Origin: Sarcocystis neurona
Lineage: Eukaryota > Apicomplexa > Conoidasida > Eucoccidiorida > Sarcocystidae
Length of the DNA stretch: 64,000 bases
Reading direction: 5' to 3'
Assembly: GCA_000727475.1 (NCBI GenBank)
Contig: KL647315.1
Span: 236,264 to 300,263 of the forward strand
Below are positions 36,787 to 50,700 of the stretch, one piece after another (the first letter of the stretch is position 1; the number at the start of each line of letters is the position of its first letter). The notes beneath the pieces were generated by a model, which searched no databases, was not told the DNA's origin, and was given only the letters and a program-made list of their open reading frames with translations. The translations under genes and the position numbers were made by a program.

Positions 36787-39700
36787 ACACACCATCCGGC
36801 ACATATACGTAACGTATTTCCGCATGTAGGACTTGACGCAGTACACACCTGTGCATGCGCAGACATTTACCTCTGGCACCGTATCATCGGCTTCTTTTGG
36901 GTATTTGTTTCCCTGTACGTCTGCACTTGTATATCTGTATTAATTCATCTCTTTCTCTCTACATGTATAAATTCATGTGTTTGCATCTCCAAGTAGAGCT
37001 GTGTGTGGTGTCTATTCGTATCTACCCATATATGTTCTTTATCGATTTCTTTGCTGCATCTGCGTGGAGTCCCTCCCTCGTCCTTGCCGGAGTGTACGTC
37101 TCTCCGTCCCTTATGTGTGTCTCCGTTTTGGTATCTATATAGACGGTAGACATATGTAGGTGTATATATATGGGCAGGCGGACACGTACAACCGGCCGAC
37201 CGTGGCTGCGTATATAAGTTGCGTCGTGTGGATGTTCGCATAGACGTGGAAGGATCTACTCTCCGTCGACCTGCTGTCTCTGTCTTCGTAGCGCCAGAAG
37301 TATCTCTATGTAGAGACGTGTATACACAGAGATAGAAAGCGGGAGAACCACGAGCGCACGGGGTTGCCACGAATAGGACAGCATTACTCGTCTATACTGT
37401 CTAACGTGTCCTCTCCATAGACTCAGAAAATGTAGGCTTACCTGTCTTTCTCTCTGTCTCTCTGTCCTAGAGAGATCCACATATATATATGTATGGGTTC
37501 CCACGTCCACGCGAGATCGAAGCTGTACGATAGTAGATATATGCATATATCTATATATGTATATGTTTGTTCCCACGTACAGGTAGTTCGAAGAGGTGTA
37601 TGGCCCCAGCTGACGTCGACTCTGACTTTTTTTCCGGCTGTTTGTTTGAAGAAGTTTCCTCTTATTTTGCTTCTCTCACGTGTTGTCCGTCGTCTTCTGC
37701 AGGTGAAAATCTGCTGTAGTCAGGCTTGCTGCTGTCTCCGTATATATGTGTGTGTGTACGTCGCTCTCTGTGTCTCTCTCTGCTCGGTTCCTATTCGCCG
37801 TCTCTGTGTCAGGAAAGCGACTGTGTGTGTGTGTAGCGTCGTGGCGTATGTGTTGACGGACGACTGCTGAGATTCTCCGTCTCCGTCTCATCACGTTGTC
37901 TCTCGGCCGTTTGCAGAAAATTCTGTTTCTTGGCTTCTCCCTTCCATATTTCTCTGTGCGGCGACGGGCCGCGTTTATCTGGCGCACACACGAAGCGCGG
38001 GTCGGGTCGCATGCGACGCTGTGTGTACGGCGACGGGCTTCTTCTTCCTGTCACACACAGGAAGCACCGGGTCGCAAGCTTTGCGTGCCGCGGGAGACTG
38101 CCGTACGTCTCAGTCGAGACTGAAAGCAGTTATCCCATTCGTCTGTTTCTCTTCAAGGAGAAAAAATAAAACGCGACGCAAACGCACGAACGAAGGAGAC
38201 GCGCAGCCACGAGCAAAGACACACACACACACGCACACACACACACACACACACATAAAAGAAAAGCCACGTATCCATATAAACACACACGTACAAGTCG
38301 AAGGTGACGCGAACTTGAGAGCGTCCCCCGCACCACGCGCGTATACACATGCAAATGCTTCCGGGAGAGCCCTACAACAGCAGGGACACAGATGTGTGGC
38401 TACGGCGAGACAGACATACAATGTTCTCCGGCGGCGCCGGTGTATCTCTGTTTCGCCCACACTTTGCTCCCCTGTTGTTTCTCTGAATAGAAACTCAGAG
38501 ATACCTGTTTCACCCATACTTTTTCCCTCACACTTTCTCGCAGTTTCTCTTCCCCGCAGTTTCTCTCTCTCGCTGTATGTCGACCTAGGACACGCATGTG
38601 CTACACGAAGACGAGGAAGTACACGACGCGTCACAGCTGCTACCGCAGAGGTGACAGACATGTAAATACGTTTTTGGACATGGATAAAGCAGACATCCAC
38701 AAATTCCGTCCGTCCGTGTACACGTGTGACCACAGCCATGTCGTACGCAAGGACGTATCTCTGCGAGAAGAACAACGCGAGACATGCTTGCAGTGCACGC
38801 GGGCGAGACGGCCTCGGAAGCAGAGATATGTGCTAGGCATATCAGCAGGACAAGCAGATATACGTTCTCTCAAGAAGGGAACACCACACAGATATATTTT
38901 CTGTGCGTATCAGCATGCCACTAGGAGATGTACACGTCGCTGCCGCCGCTGATACGTCGTGTCGTGGATACACATGTGTGGCTCACCGTCTGTGGAGGTT
39001 ACACATATATTCAACCACACACACTGATGGACAGTAGCTTTCGTTTTCTTCTTTCGCGAGACGTGCTGTGCACCCCACTGGCGGCGACGCGTGCAGCAGG
39101 ACGGGCGCTTCTTACGAAGATGGGCACTTGCACCCCGTGTGCTGACGTAGCTCCATCTATCTGCGTGTATATTTGCAAACATTGCCGTTTGCTGATATTG
39201 TATGAAGGAGTGACCACCGCGTCTACGCAGGTGGAGTCGTGCACCCACGCGCATTGCACGTTAGCTACGCATGCACACGTTACGCGGGTGGCTACCGCAG
39301 AAGTGCCTCTGCCGCCGTCTTTTCGTATCACCGTCCCCGCAAGTGCGGCGCTGCTGCTGCTTCAGATCCTAGAGATAGAGAACCCAGAGCTACTACGATC
39401 GGCGTCAGCGACATAATCTTGCCACATCTGCATGCCTCTATCTGTTCAGGTATCTCAAAGTACATTGGTACACATGTCCTGCTGCTCTTGTAGAAGCTGC
39501 ACGCTCCTCTGTAACGAGTGCGGGACGCAGCATGATTAGCAAGCATATACAGATACACATATACACGTTTGTAAATATGGATTATAGTAACTGCGAACGT
39601 GGGGAGGCCAGTCTGGTGGAAGTCGCGGTGTTCCCCTTAATGTGTACGCGTGGGCCTTTTGGCCCGTAAGCGTCGGTCAATCAGCACACTCTTAGACAAA

Positions 39701-42700
39701 CACGCGACGTACAAAATGGCAGAGGGAATTCTTACCAAGCGCCAGGTAGTTCTGGGTGTCCACATGCATATCTACATAAACCTGCGTTACATATTTATAT
39801 ACATACGTGCGTGTCTTTTTTAGTGTTCAGATGGAACAGTCACAAATAAGTGGACACACCTGTGTGTGTGAATTTATATCTGCAAACACGTATATGCAGG
39901 GATCCACGCATACCCATATCTATGGGTTATATATATATACAGGTGTGGGACAGCTTTTATAGGTTAGGTTGTACAGACATTACAAACACGTGTAACTACC
40001 AGTACGTACGTATCTATGCGTATCAAAATATGGAATACGCGTGCCAGCGGCGGTAGAGAATCAGATGCAGACGCTGCCGAAGGAGACCCACGGCGTGCTG
40101 GGTTGTGGGGTGTCTGTACACCGCGCAGAGCTGACAGTCTGTGTCCGAAAAAGAGATTTGTACGATTCGTCGAAAATAGCAGTCTTTGCCTTTTTCATTG
40201 ACACGTCTTTACTTTTTTGAAGCAACAGACAAACATGTGCAGCTGACTCGCAGTCGAACGCCTTCGAAGCTTCTCACGGGTACACGCACGCAACAGAGTC
40301 TCCGCGGAGCCGCGCACACGCAAATATATTTAGATGGAACTATTACATACGCCGACACACATTCATATATCGTACATATATATGTTGTTGCACAAAGGTT
40401 GAATGGGAGAGAAAAAAGAGAAAGTAGTGATTTCTTGAGAAGCGTATCAAAGTGCTAAGCAATTCATCGACGTGCTCCACGTGTATACACATAAGACACG
40501 TATCCCTACACATGCAGGAACAAATAGATACGACTATACGGTCCGTATAGACTCTCAGTCCATACGGAAATATATATTACACCTATGTAGATGCGTGTGT
40601 ATACAGACAATTACATGCGTAATACGTACTCACAGGTGCATGTAAATAGACGCCAGTACACACACACGAACATATACTCACGCATTCACCTATCCATATA
40701 TATATATACACGCATATATATATATATATCTTTCTCTATGTATGTAAATGGACGACTACTGGCCCCTCTCCTGCGGCGCGATAGCATTTTGGTAGACTCT
40801 TTTCAGGAAAAGAGGCCGGGCCAGAGCAGCCCGTCCGCACAGCCCTCTTCTCCTCGTCTCGGCTGAGTAAACGTCTGCTGCGTTCCTCAACCTGCGCGAC
40901 GACGTCGTCGCAGTGAAGAAGAATGACCGCACAGATACGGACATACACAGGTGCCCATTCAGGTCCCATTTTTTCGTAGTTCAGAGAGAGACACAGAGCA
41001 GCAAGAGAGACAAGAGACGGCGTCATTCGAAGGGAGAAAAATCGTGCACCACATCCCACTCCTGCGCCTACACACACACTCTCCGACTGCATGCAGAGCG
41101 CGTCTCTACCGCCACCGCGTCTTTTTTTTTGAGCACCTTCGAGCCTTCTCGTCCATGAGGCTCCTCGCAGGACCTCGACTTCTCTGCACGAGCACGTGTT
41201 TGCACAGACATTTGTTTATCCGCGCAGGTTCACGTGGAAGTCTACCCTCACTTCGACACCTACACATATATACATGTGTAGATATACAGATGTATGTAGA
41301 CCCACACGCCCACGGAAACATATACGACGTAGTCGTCTACGCAGCTTCCTATGTACGTATATATTCATTACGACACAGATACACACACATGTATGTACTT
41401 CTTCTCCACAGACGTACAGAAAGAAGCTCTCAGATATTCATCGAGGAACATACGTGCGTACATAGTATATACCGGTAGACACACTTCGACGTCAACCTAC
41501 GGAGAGACGTCTGTGTGTGGAATGAAATATAAATACGAAAAGAAGTAACACGTGCGGGGCCGGACGCGGTGCAACGCGTTTACGCACCGTGCACACACGA
41601 ACATTGACGCAGCAGACGAACACGGGAACTTCACGTCCGTCCACAAAAGGCGCGCATTTGTAGGTCTCACATAACACCTTCTTCTCTTTACAAGTAAAGA
41701 TCTGCGGGCACCTGGACACTCGCACATGTACACCGCCACAGACATCTGTAAATGAATGTGGCAGCAATATGTCGAGACAAACACACTCACACACCCACAC
41801 GTGTGCCCATGCGTACACCCAACGTGACACACACGGAGACGGAGACGGGGAGACGGGGAGACGGAGACGGGGAAGTGGAGATACATATATAGAGAGAAAG
41901 AAATATTTGAAGAGCTCTGGGTGTGGGCAAAGCTATGTAATAAATATGTGCGGACAGGGAAAGGGCGGGCAGGACAGTCGTATGAAGCAGATACACGCGT
42001 GCGCGAATATGTGCTGACAGCAACTGCATGCATAGACGACGGAGGAGATTTTTCTGTAAACGGCAAAACAGAACAGAAGAGCACCACGCCGAGTAGAACA
42101 CATGCAACAGAAAAGAAAGACACTGCGTTGCAGTGCTGCAGTGCCTCCATATACCCACACAAAAAAACGCTCGCAGAAATAGAAAGACACTCACAAACAA
42201 ACAAGAGAAACACACACATACCTCTGAGATAACACATATATATACGTGTGTGTGAACGTATGTGAAAAAAGACTCACATACACAAGACACACATATATAT
42301 GCATGTGGATGCATGTGCTTCTGTACATGTATAGACACATGCATGCGTATCGACGTGCTTCTGTATGTGTATCTGTAGACATACGCATGCCCGCCTCTGC
42401 ATATATGTATATGTATGAACAAGCGCTAGGCGCCTAGGAGGAACTGAGCGGCATGGCAGGGACAGATTTTGCAGGAGAACGCGTCCTCCAAGAGAAAACG
42501 TCCACACACCCATCTACTCGTAAACTTCTGCTGCCTTTGCTTGTGAGAGTATAGAGATGCCTGGACGAGTCTTCTGCACAGAAGGCAAACAAGTCAGCGG
42601 GCGGCGTCGAACAAAAAGAAGTACACACATACATACATGCACACAGACATACATACGTCCACGAGTACGGGATCTACACCGTCCACCAAATAAATATATA

Positions 42701-43389
42701 TATTATCTCTATCCGTAACTGACACGTATTTCTACTGTTTCTTGTTTTTCTCTAAAACGCGTGTGCCTCTACCAAATTCCGCGTCGCGATCTTCTCCCCG
42801 TCTCGCGGGCGCGGCTTCTTTCGGTCTATCTATCAATTCATACTCACACACAAGCGGACACGTATACACATATATATATACACATACGTGTGACTTTTTC
42901 TACTAGTTACAGGTATACAAGAGAGCGAAAGAGACGTATGTATATGCATATATATATATATGTGGATATACGTAATTTTGTTTCGCAGCTACATATATAT
43001 ATATATATATATATATGGATAGAGAGGCGCGCATACATGCATATACATATACATATATATATATATATATACATATGTACACGTCTTCGTCTAATATTGT
43101 CATGTGCAATACAAGTGGATCTCGTGGATCGTCGCCCTCTTTTCTTTTTGTTCGTTTTCCTTTATTGCATCTGCTGCTGCCCTGCGTTCCTCTCCTCCTT
43201 CTCCATCTCTTTCTTCTCGTCCTTTTCTTCTGTTTTTTCGACCTTCTTGACTTGCGAGCATTTCTGCTTTCGTCCCCTTCGCCCTTCCACTATTTTCTCT
43301 TCCACTTATTTTCCTGTTTCGCTCCTATTCCCTTCTTCTTCTTCTTCCTCTTCTCTTCTTGTTGAGAATGTCAAAGCTGCGTCTCTCTT
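36750..43389. other. Low-complexity and unassigned sequence
   Basis: Plus strand rich in ACAC/CATATA words (the opposite polarity to 19-34 kb), mixed with more complex DNA at 37.5-39.5 and 40.7-42.7 kb. Includes a CA tract (38,220-38,255) and a GGAGACGG tract (41,838-41,878). Protein-like plus-strand fragments (ILEIENPELLRS after a CTG-rich acceptor at about 39,366) and minus-strand fragments (for example ISILSQAKAAEVYE at about 42,530-42,570) could not be joined to a gene. One terminal-exon candidate is listed separately. Confidence 0.5.
40756..40891 (-). CDS. Candidate terminal exon of an unidentified minus-strand gene
   Basis: After the acceptor CGTCGCGCAG the phase-2 frame reads LRNAADVYSAE and continues to LKRVYQNAIAPQERGQ and a stop, 44 residues. 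Two other frames are also open in part, so the choice rests on composition alone. A possible upstream exon lies at about 41,150-41,195 (EVEVLRGASWTRRLE, GTGCAG acceptor). No family recognised. Confidence 0.3.
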
Positions 43390-43404
43390 AGACAGGCTTG
43401 ATCT
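43390..43404 (-). CDS. MAGOH: 15-nt terminal microexon of mago
   Basis: On the minus strand the acceptor CCTCCCCGCAG is followed by ATC AAG CCT GTC TAA, encoding IKPV and stop. The preceding exon ends in phase 0 at HFR|gtaaga (46180), so the joined end HFRIKPV matches the universal HFKIKPI-type Mago C-terminus. The intron between them is 2,775 nt. Confidence 0.9.
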
Positions 43405-44377
43405 GCGGGGAGGCGAACAAACAAAAATGCAGCAGAAGAAGCAGATATGCTGCCTGCAACTGACGGCGGGAACGCACACACATATATATGTAGACGGGTC
43501 TTCCTATATATAAAATGCTATATGCAACTAACGCCGGTAACATATATATATGTATATGCACGGCCAGATGGGTCTTCGTTTATATATCACACACTGCAAG
43601 CAACTAACAGCGGTAACACATACATATATATACATATATATATGTATATTTATTTATATGGACAGATGGGTCTTCATATATATCATACGCTGTATGCAAC
43701 TAGCAGCGGTAACACATATACATATACATATATTTAAGTGGGCAGACGCGCCTTCTTAGAAAGGTGGAAGCCGGGGCACACACATGCAGATACGCACTAC
43801 AGGTAAATAGATGGGCGCCGCGTCCCTCTCTCTATATGCAGATAAAAAGAGATAATATACACACACCTCTGCAAACAAAGGACGGGATGCAAGCACATAA
43901 GTATATACAAGCAAACACACACAGATAGTGCGTATATATACAAGAAGGGACGTACAGATCGACATATATACAAGCACATACGTATGCATTTAACCGTGTG
44001 TACACAAGAAGGGACGTACGTATATATATATATATATGTACATACAAGCATATACATATACACTTGTGCGTACATATACAAAACAAGACGTATAGATCGC
44101 ATGCAACATACAAATATATATTCACACACATACAGGTACACACGATGTACACGCACATGTATATATGTATTTGTACGTCTTTCATATATATGTATACACA
44201 ATGACTATCCACGAGCACACATATATACGTGTGCGCAGTATACTCACAAATACACTTGTACATACACATATATATCCATGATATATATGTGTACACAACA
44301 CCCACAAATACACATATATACACACACCTTGACCCGCGAAGAGACTTGTTCACACACACATATATATCCACATTTTA

Positions 44378-44416
<39 letters not shown>

Positions 44417-47400
44417 GGGGTACACACACAAATACAAATATATACCCACACACACATATATAGATGTGCCTGTGTATGTGAAGGAGAGTATATTGCATGC
44501 AGCGGTTGGGGACTCTGTTCACAATGTACGCATGCGCCGATGTCTGTCCCCCCCCACACACACATCTGTCTCGCTGTCTCCGTCTTCGTGGGGCCCCTCC
44601 TCTTCGTGTCTCCGTCTCCGTCTCTCCGTGCATGCAGAGAACTTTTTACTCGAGCAGCTGCAGGAAGACGAAGAAGGCCGCCGACTCACACTCAGGAAGG
44701 CAATGTCGCCCGCGTGAAAAACTTCCCGACCGCATCCCGACCCCCCCCCACACACGCGCGCTACCTGCGACGATCTTCTTCTGCGCATGCGCTGGTCGAG
44801 GCGCATTCACCTCGTCGACCCGACCAGGAAGACAGACCTCCTCCTCCTCCTCAAAAAGGCGCGTCTCTATTTGTACTGCTATGCAGGCATGCACACACGG
44901 CTAAATTAGAAAATAATATACGGCTACTTTCCTTCCAGTGACGTCGTGGTCCCCAAGACAGATCTCCATTCTTACTCTTGTTATGCATGCATGGATACGC
45001 ACAAAGAGCTATAGAACAAGGCTACTTGCGACTCCCGTATATATCTGTATAGACGTATACGTATATAGGGAGAGATTAAGAGAGAAAGAGGCTTGTATAC
45101 ACCTATATGGGGATATATGTAGATCTGTATAGACATATATATAGATATATCTAGATTTGTGTACACATGTGTATATATATATGTATATACATCTGTACGT
45201 ATAACAGCCTTATACACAGAATTAGACTAACATCGCGAACACATATCTCCACACACGGGAACGATAACTCTACACATGTACGTGGTAACCTTTGACGACA
45301 CATACACACATATACATATATATATATATAGATATACGTATACATACATATAGACGTATACATGTATATTTGACCCACACAGCACACACACGCACATAGG
45401 GAAGGACGACGAGACGCAGCTGGCTCGTTAATTTGATGAGCTCCACAACAAACGCGTTAGATGAGGCGCCCCACGTTGGGAAGCTACCTGGCAGTATAAA
45501 CGTGTCTCTATTACGCTGTGTACGCATACATATACACACATACACAAATACAAACATGTATATAAATACACGCACGAGTCAGATACCTACATATATATAT
45601 ATATATGTGTATGTATATGCACACGCGAGGTAGGCACAAGAACACGAGTATATGGATACACACAAACCGTTACTGTCAAGCAAACTTCCATCTTCACATC
45701 TACACATATTTATCTATCCATTTACATATACATGTATATATATATATATGGCGCGCGACTATACTTAGCTGTCCATACCTGTCGATATATATATATATAT
45801 ATATATATGGCAGGCGAGTATAGGTAGCTGTCCATACCTGTTGATACATATCCGTATCTCTAAATACATTTATGTAAGATATGTGGACACAGCCATATTG
45901 CTGTTTCTCTCTTCCTAATACTGTCACACATATATACTCTCGCAATGCATGAGAGTACACCACACGCACAGGCACACAAATACATGTACATATACATGTA
46001 TATGTATATATGCAGTACCTATGCAAATATATATATGTATATATATAGGAGTATCCGCAGGAGATAGGCACGTATATAGAGAGGGTCTGCGAGAACGAGG
46101 GACGCGCGGTTGTCGAGAAGAAGCCCTGCATGCGTGGAGGTGTGTGTGTGTGAAGGGGGGGAGGCCCATGTCTTCTTACTCGGAAGTGGAGGCCGATAAG
46201 AGAAAAGATGAAACACTTCAAGTCTTGAACTAAATAGTAGAAAACCCGCAGTCCGTCCTGATCTTTGCTGCGCTGAACATCCGCCATTGACCCAATCTTC
46301 GAAGTCTGCAGCACCACCCGCATGCAGCACCAGATGCGTGAACAGTGCAACGCGCAAGCAGCAGCACAGGCGTGCAACAGCACGTGCGTGCAGCACTGCT
46401 CGGAGGCTGGTGTTCCCTCCGATTTATCCCTTCCCTCGTCGTCTACTTCGTCTACTTTTTTGGGAGAGCGCGCTGCTGTTGAGTCGCAGAAACTCCCTTT
46501 CCCTGAGCCACCCGGTTTTCTTGGCAAAAATGATTATTTAACATGCAAACGCATGCACCTCCTCCATACACTTATCACACACTTACGTATATATACACAT
46601 ACACACATACCATGCATATATATATATATGTATATGTTTACATATAGAGACGCGGGCAGACGGAGAGGCAGGGGCCCTGTCACGACCCATCCGTACGTAG
46701 TAACACACTTCCGAAACACCCACAACACACACACATATACACAAACTTACACACGTACATACTTGCACATACATATATACGTAGAGACATATACGTGTAG
46801 GGATCTTCAAGTCTGCCCATACCCACAAAACATATACATATATATGTAAGAGAGAGAAAGAGAGATACACATACATATACTACACCCACACTTCGACGTC
46901 CACACATAGAGACACAACGGCAGACAAATGTTGTCGTATGCTGCTGCTGCTGCTGCAACCTGTGGGCACACACGTACACTCATACGCATGTCTAGTAGAC
47001 ATGCGTATCTACTCCACACACACACACACACATACATACACAGATACACACACATAGATATACAAATACATACTAGAAAATATTAATACACACATTCACA
47101 CACACACACGCATATACATATGTATATATATATAGCACCTATACGTATACATATCTACATTTCTCGACGGCGACTAGATCTTCTTCGACATATGGGTCAA
47201 TAATGGCAGCCGGTGTCCTCGGTTTTCATGAATCAATCTACACACGCACATGCACACAAAAGGCCCGGCAGTTCTTTGAAGTACTTCAAAGAAGCGCAGC
47301 AGCTCTCTTTTCAGATGCCCGAGCGCTGACCCGCCGGTCCTCCTCGCACAGCCCCCCGAGGCAGCTGCATTCCACGACAAAAACCTCCACGTGACGGGCA

Positions 47401-47680
47401 AGCACGTCTATTGGCTCGGCGACTTGACTCAAAAAGTATGCACCTATCACGTATGTACCTACATAAAATATACACACGTATATACACGTATGTATATATA
47501 TGCATGTGTGTCCGTGTACCTATCACAACGTGTCTTCTGTATAGACGGTAATATAGGGAGGAGATACATATATATCTATGTTACGCATAGACTTATATAA
47601 AATGTACATATATATATATGTATGTGTGTCCATATACATATCGCAACGTGTCTTCCGTGTAGAGGATAACATAAGTAGAA

Positions 47681-47717
<37 letters not shown>

Positions 47718-50700
47718 TACGTATATTACCATATATATATGTATATGTGTACGTATGTGTGTCCGTATGCCTTTCATAACGTGTCTTCTGTATAGACGAT
47801 AATATAAGGAGAAAATATATATATATTATATTTTATATATATATATAAGTATGTATACATATATGTATTTACCTACAATATATATATATATGTGTCCATA
47901 TACCTATCACAACGTGTCTTCTGTAGACCATAATATAAGCAGAAAATACATATATACGTATATGTACAGATGTATGTATTACTGTGTGTGGATCAAGAAA
48001 ACGTGTCCCTCTCCGTTTCTGGCGATGCACGTACGTATAAAAAATATAAATCTATATACAGGCATCCACGTAGATATAACTATATGGCTCTGTATATGTA
48101 AAACTTCTTCTGTACACATGCGCATCTATCTATCTACATGTGCATCTATCTACCTGTCTCAATCTATCTAAATGTGTAGCTATACCTATATATCTATCTA
48201 TATTTATACCCATCTATATCTATATCTATTATACCTATACCTATCTGCATCTATATGTATCATTCCGTATCTATTTATATCTATCTATCCAACTATCTCT
48301 ATCTCTCTATATGTAACTGTTACTATCTATATCTATGTCTATCTATATGTATATTTATTTATATTGATATCTCTCTCCACCTGTACGTACCTGTATCTAT
48401 CTTTCTATATCTATCTTCCTATATCTATCGGTCTACACACTCCACCTGCACGTATATATATATATATATGTGACGCTGTACGCGTGAAGACGTGCATGCG
48501 TCTTCACTCGTTGACGGGCATGGAGGGGCAGAGGGAGACACGGAGAAGATGTACCGCCCCTTTTCTGCCCCTGCCACAGCGGGATACACGGACATATGCT
48601 GTCCCTACTACGCACGTGTAGACATACATATATATATAACGGGAAACACAAACATGTGCTATGCATTATAATATGTACATGTAGACATGTATATATTATA
48701 TGCGTATATGTACACTATGCATATTATATATACACATATATACAAAAGCGAGAGGCACGGACATATATCATGCATAATGCATATGTATATACACATAATA
48801 TACGTGTGTATATATATATACTATATATACACACATATATAATGTGCATATATATATATATATATGTATATATCTATGCTATATATACACACATATATAA
48901 TATGTATAGTATAGGTATATATATATATATATACACGTATACACATATACTCATATATATTATATATTTACATATGTGTTATGCACAATACATGTCCGTG
49001 CCTCTCGCTTTTGTGTATGTATATATATACGTAATATGCATAGTATAGGTATATATACAAATATATTATATATATGTATACATGTATATATTATGCATAG
49101 CAAAATATGTTTGTGTATCCCGTCATATATATATATATACACATGTATATATATGTATGTCTACATGTGTATATATATATATATACACACAAAAGCGAGA
49201 GGCACGGACATATACTATGGATACGACATATGTGTATATGTAATATGAACATGTGTCTATGTGTGTGCATATATATACCTCTACTATGCACATTATATAT
49301 GCATTTTATACGTATGTATATATATATAGACACCTCGAGCGATGCAGACATCCGTATATCATATATGTAGAGGTACGTATCTATGTACATGTATATATAT
49401 ATATATTCAGACTGAGAGACAGAAATACGTAGTGGGTACCCATGTTGTATAATCGATAACGATAGAGACACATACAGACATACTGATACGGAAGAGGGGT
49501 TGTGGTACATAAACAAATATATATATGCATATATATGCATGTATGTAGATATGTATATTGATAGCTCATACGCATTTACGCGTGACATATATGTGCAACA
49601 CAGAGGGGAACATAAAAAGAAACACAGAGCGTGGGAGAGAAGAAGAGTAAAAGAAATCACCTGCACTACATACGTACATACACCCACATATATATATATA
49701 TATAAACGTGCATGCATTTTATGTATTACACATACAAAGAGACAGGAGAACAGCTTGCAGGTGAGATCATCTATATGTTCCCCTGTATGTCTATATATGT
49801 ATGTATGTATTTACGCCTGTATTACACACATGTATACATATATACAGAGAGAGAGGACAACATATATACAGGAGACACGAATATGTGTGTATACGCATGT
49901 CGGCAGATGACTGCAGCGTACTGTGAAAGAGATGTGATCCTTCCCAAGGACGATTTCCAGCTCCTGTCTGCCGACGCGGTCAGGCGCGGGCCACAAGTTG
50001 TCGTCTTCTCTGCAGAAAACAGGAGGAGGAAGAATAAAAGAAAATGAAGAAAAAAAAAGAAACGGACGGGGGGCAGCTGCAGCAACGCCCACGACGGAGA
50101 GGACGCGAGAAGAAGGGAGGACCGCAGGGGAAGCACCGAGCAGCACGGAGAGAGACGGCCCGAGTAAAGCGACGAAGACAGGAACAGAGCGAGACGTCTG
50201 CGCAGCGAAGAAAGCCGGAAAAGAGCGACAAGTGTGGGCGCATCTCTCCGAACAGCAGCAGCAGCCGAGTTCTACGCATCGGTGTGTTACGTCCTGAAAA
50301 GGACGTTCCGGCAAGCAGAAGGGACGCCAACGGGAAGGCAGAGCAGCAGGAGACACTTCTTCAAAGTTCGAGACTGTGCAGGGAGAATCGAAAGGCGAGA
50401 TGAGACCGTCGTGTGGCGTAGAGAGAGACGAGGCAGCAGACCCCACAAACACACACAGACGAGGAACACGCTGCAGCAGCAGCAGCAGGAAGAGGAGCGC
50501 CTGCACTGGAGACGCGTCGCGCGACAACAGCAGCTGCTGCGGCAAAGGAGAAGAGACGGGAAAGATGAAAAAACAAGTGCTGCCGAACAGAAGAGACATA
50601 CTTGATGATCTCGGACTCCTCAACAATCCGTCGGAGCTCCTTCATGACCGACTGACTCACGTACGCTGCACACCGAAGCAAAAGCGGGAGCAGCAACAGC

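Noticed and set aside
36239..36996. Open frames of 160-217 codons containing X runs
   Set aside because: They are assembly-gap N plus (AT)n translations.
44640..44930. Plus frame [20 protein letters not shown] upstream of exon 44787-44872
   Set aside because: Separated from it by an in-frame TGA with no AG acceptor between; all three frames are open in this GC-rich block, so it was left as possible 5' UTR rather than an exon.
45700..46179. Read-through extension of the mago exon 5 frame (up to about 160 extra codons)
   Set aside because: A GTAAGA donor follows HFR at 46180, the extension is TATATA translation, and the true C-terminus IKPV was found at 43390-43404.
49906..50043. Plus frame [20 protein letters not shown] ending in a basic tail, superficially histone-fold-like
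   Set aside because: It is exactly antisense to mago exon 4, whose reading ([11 protein letters not shown]) is unequivocal.
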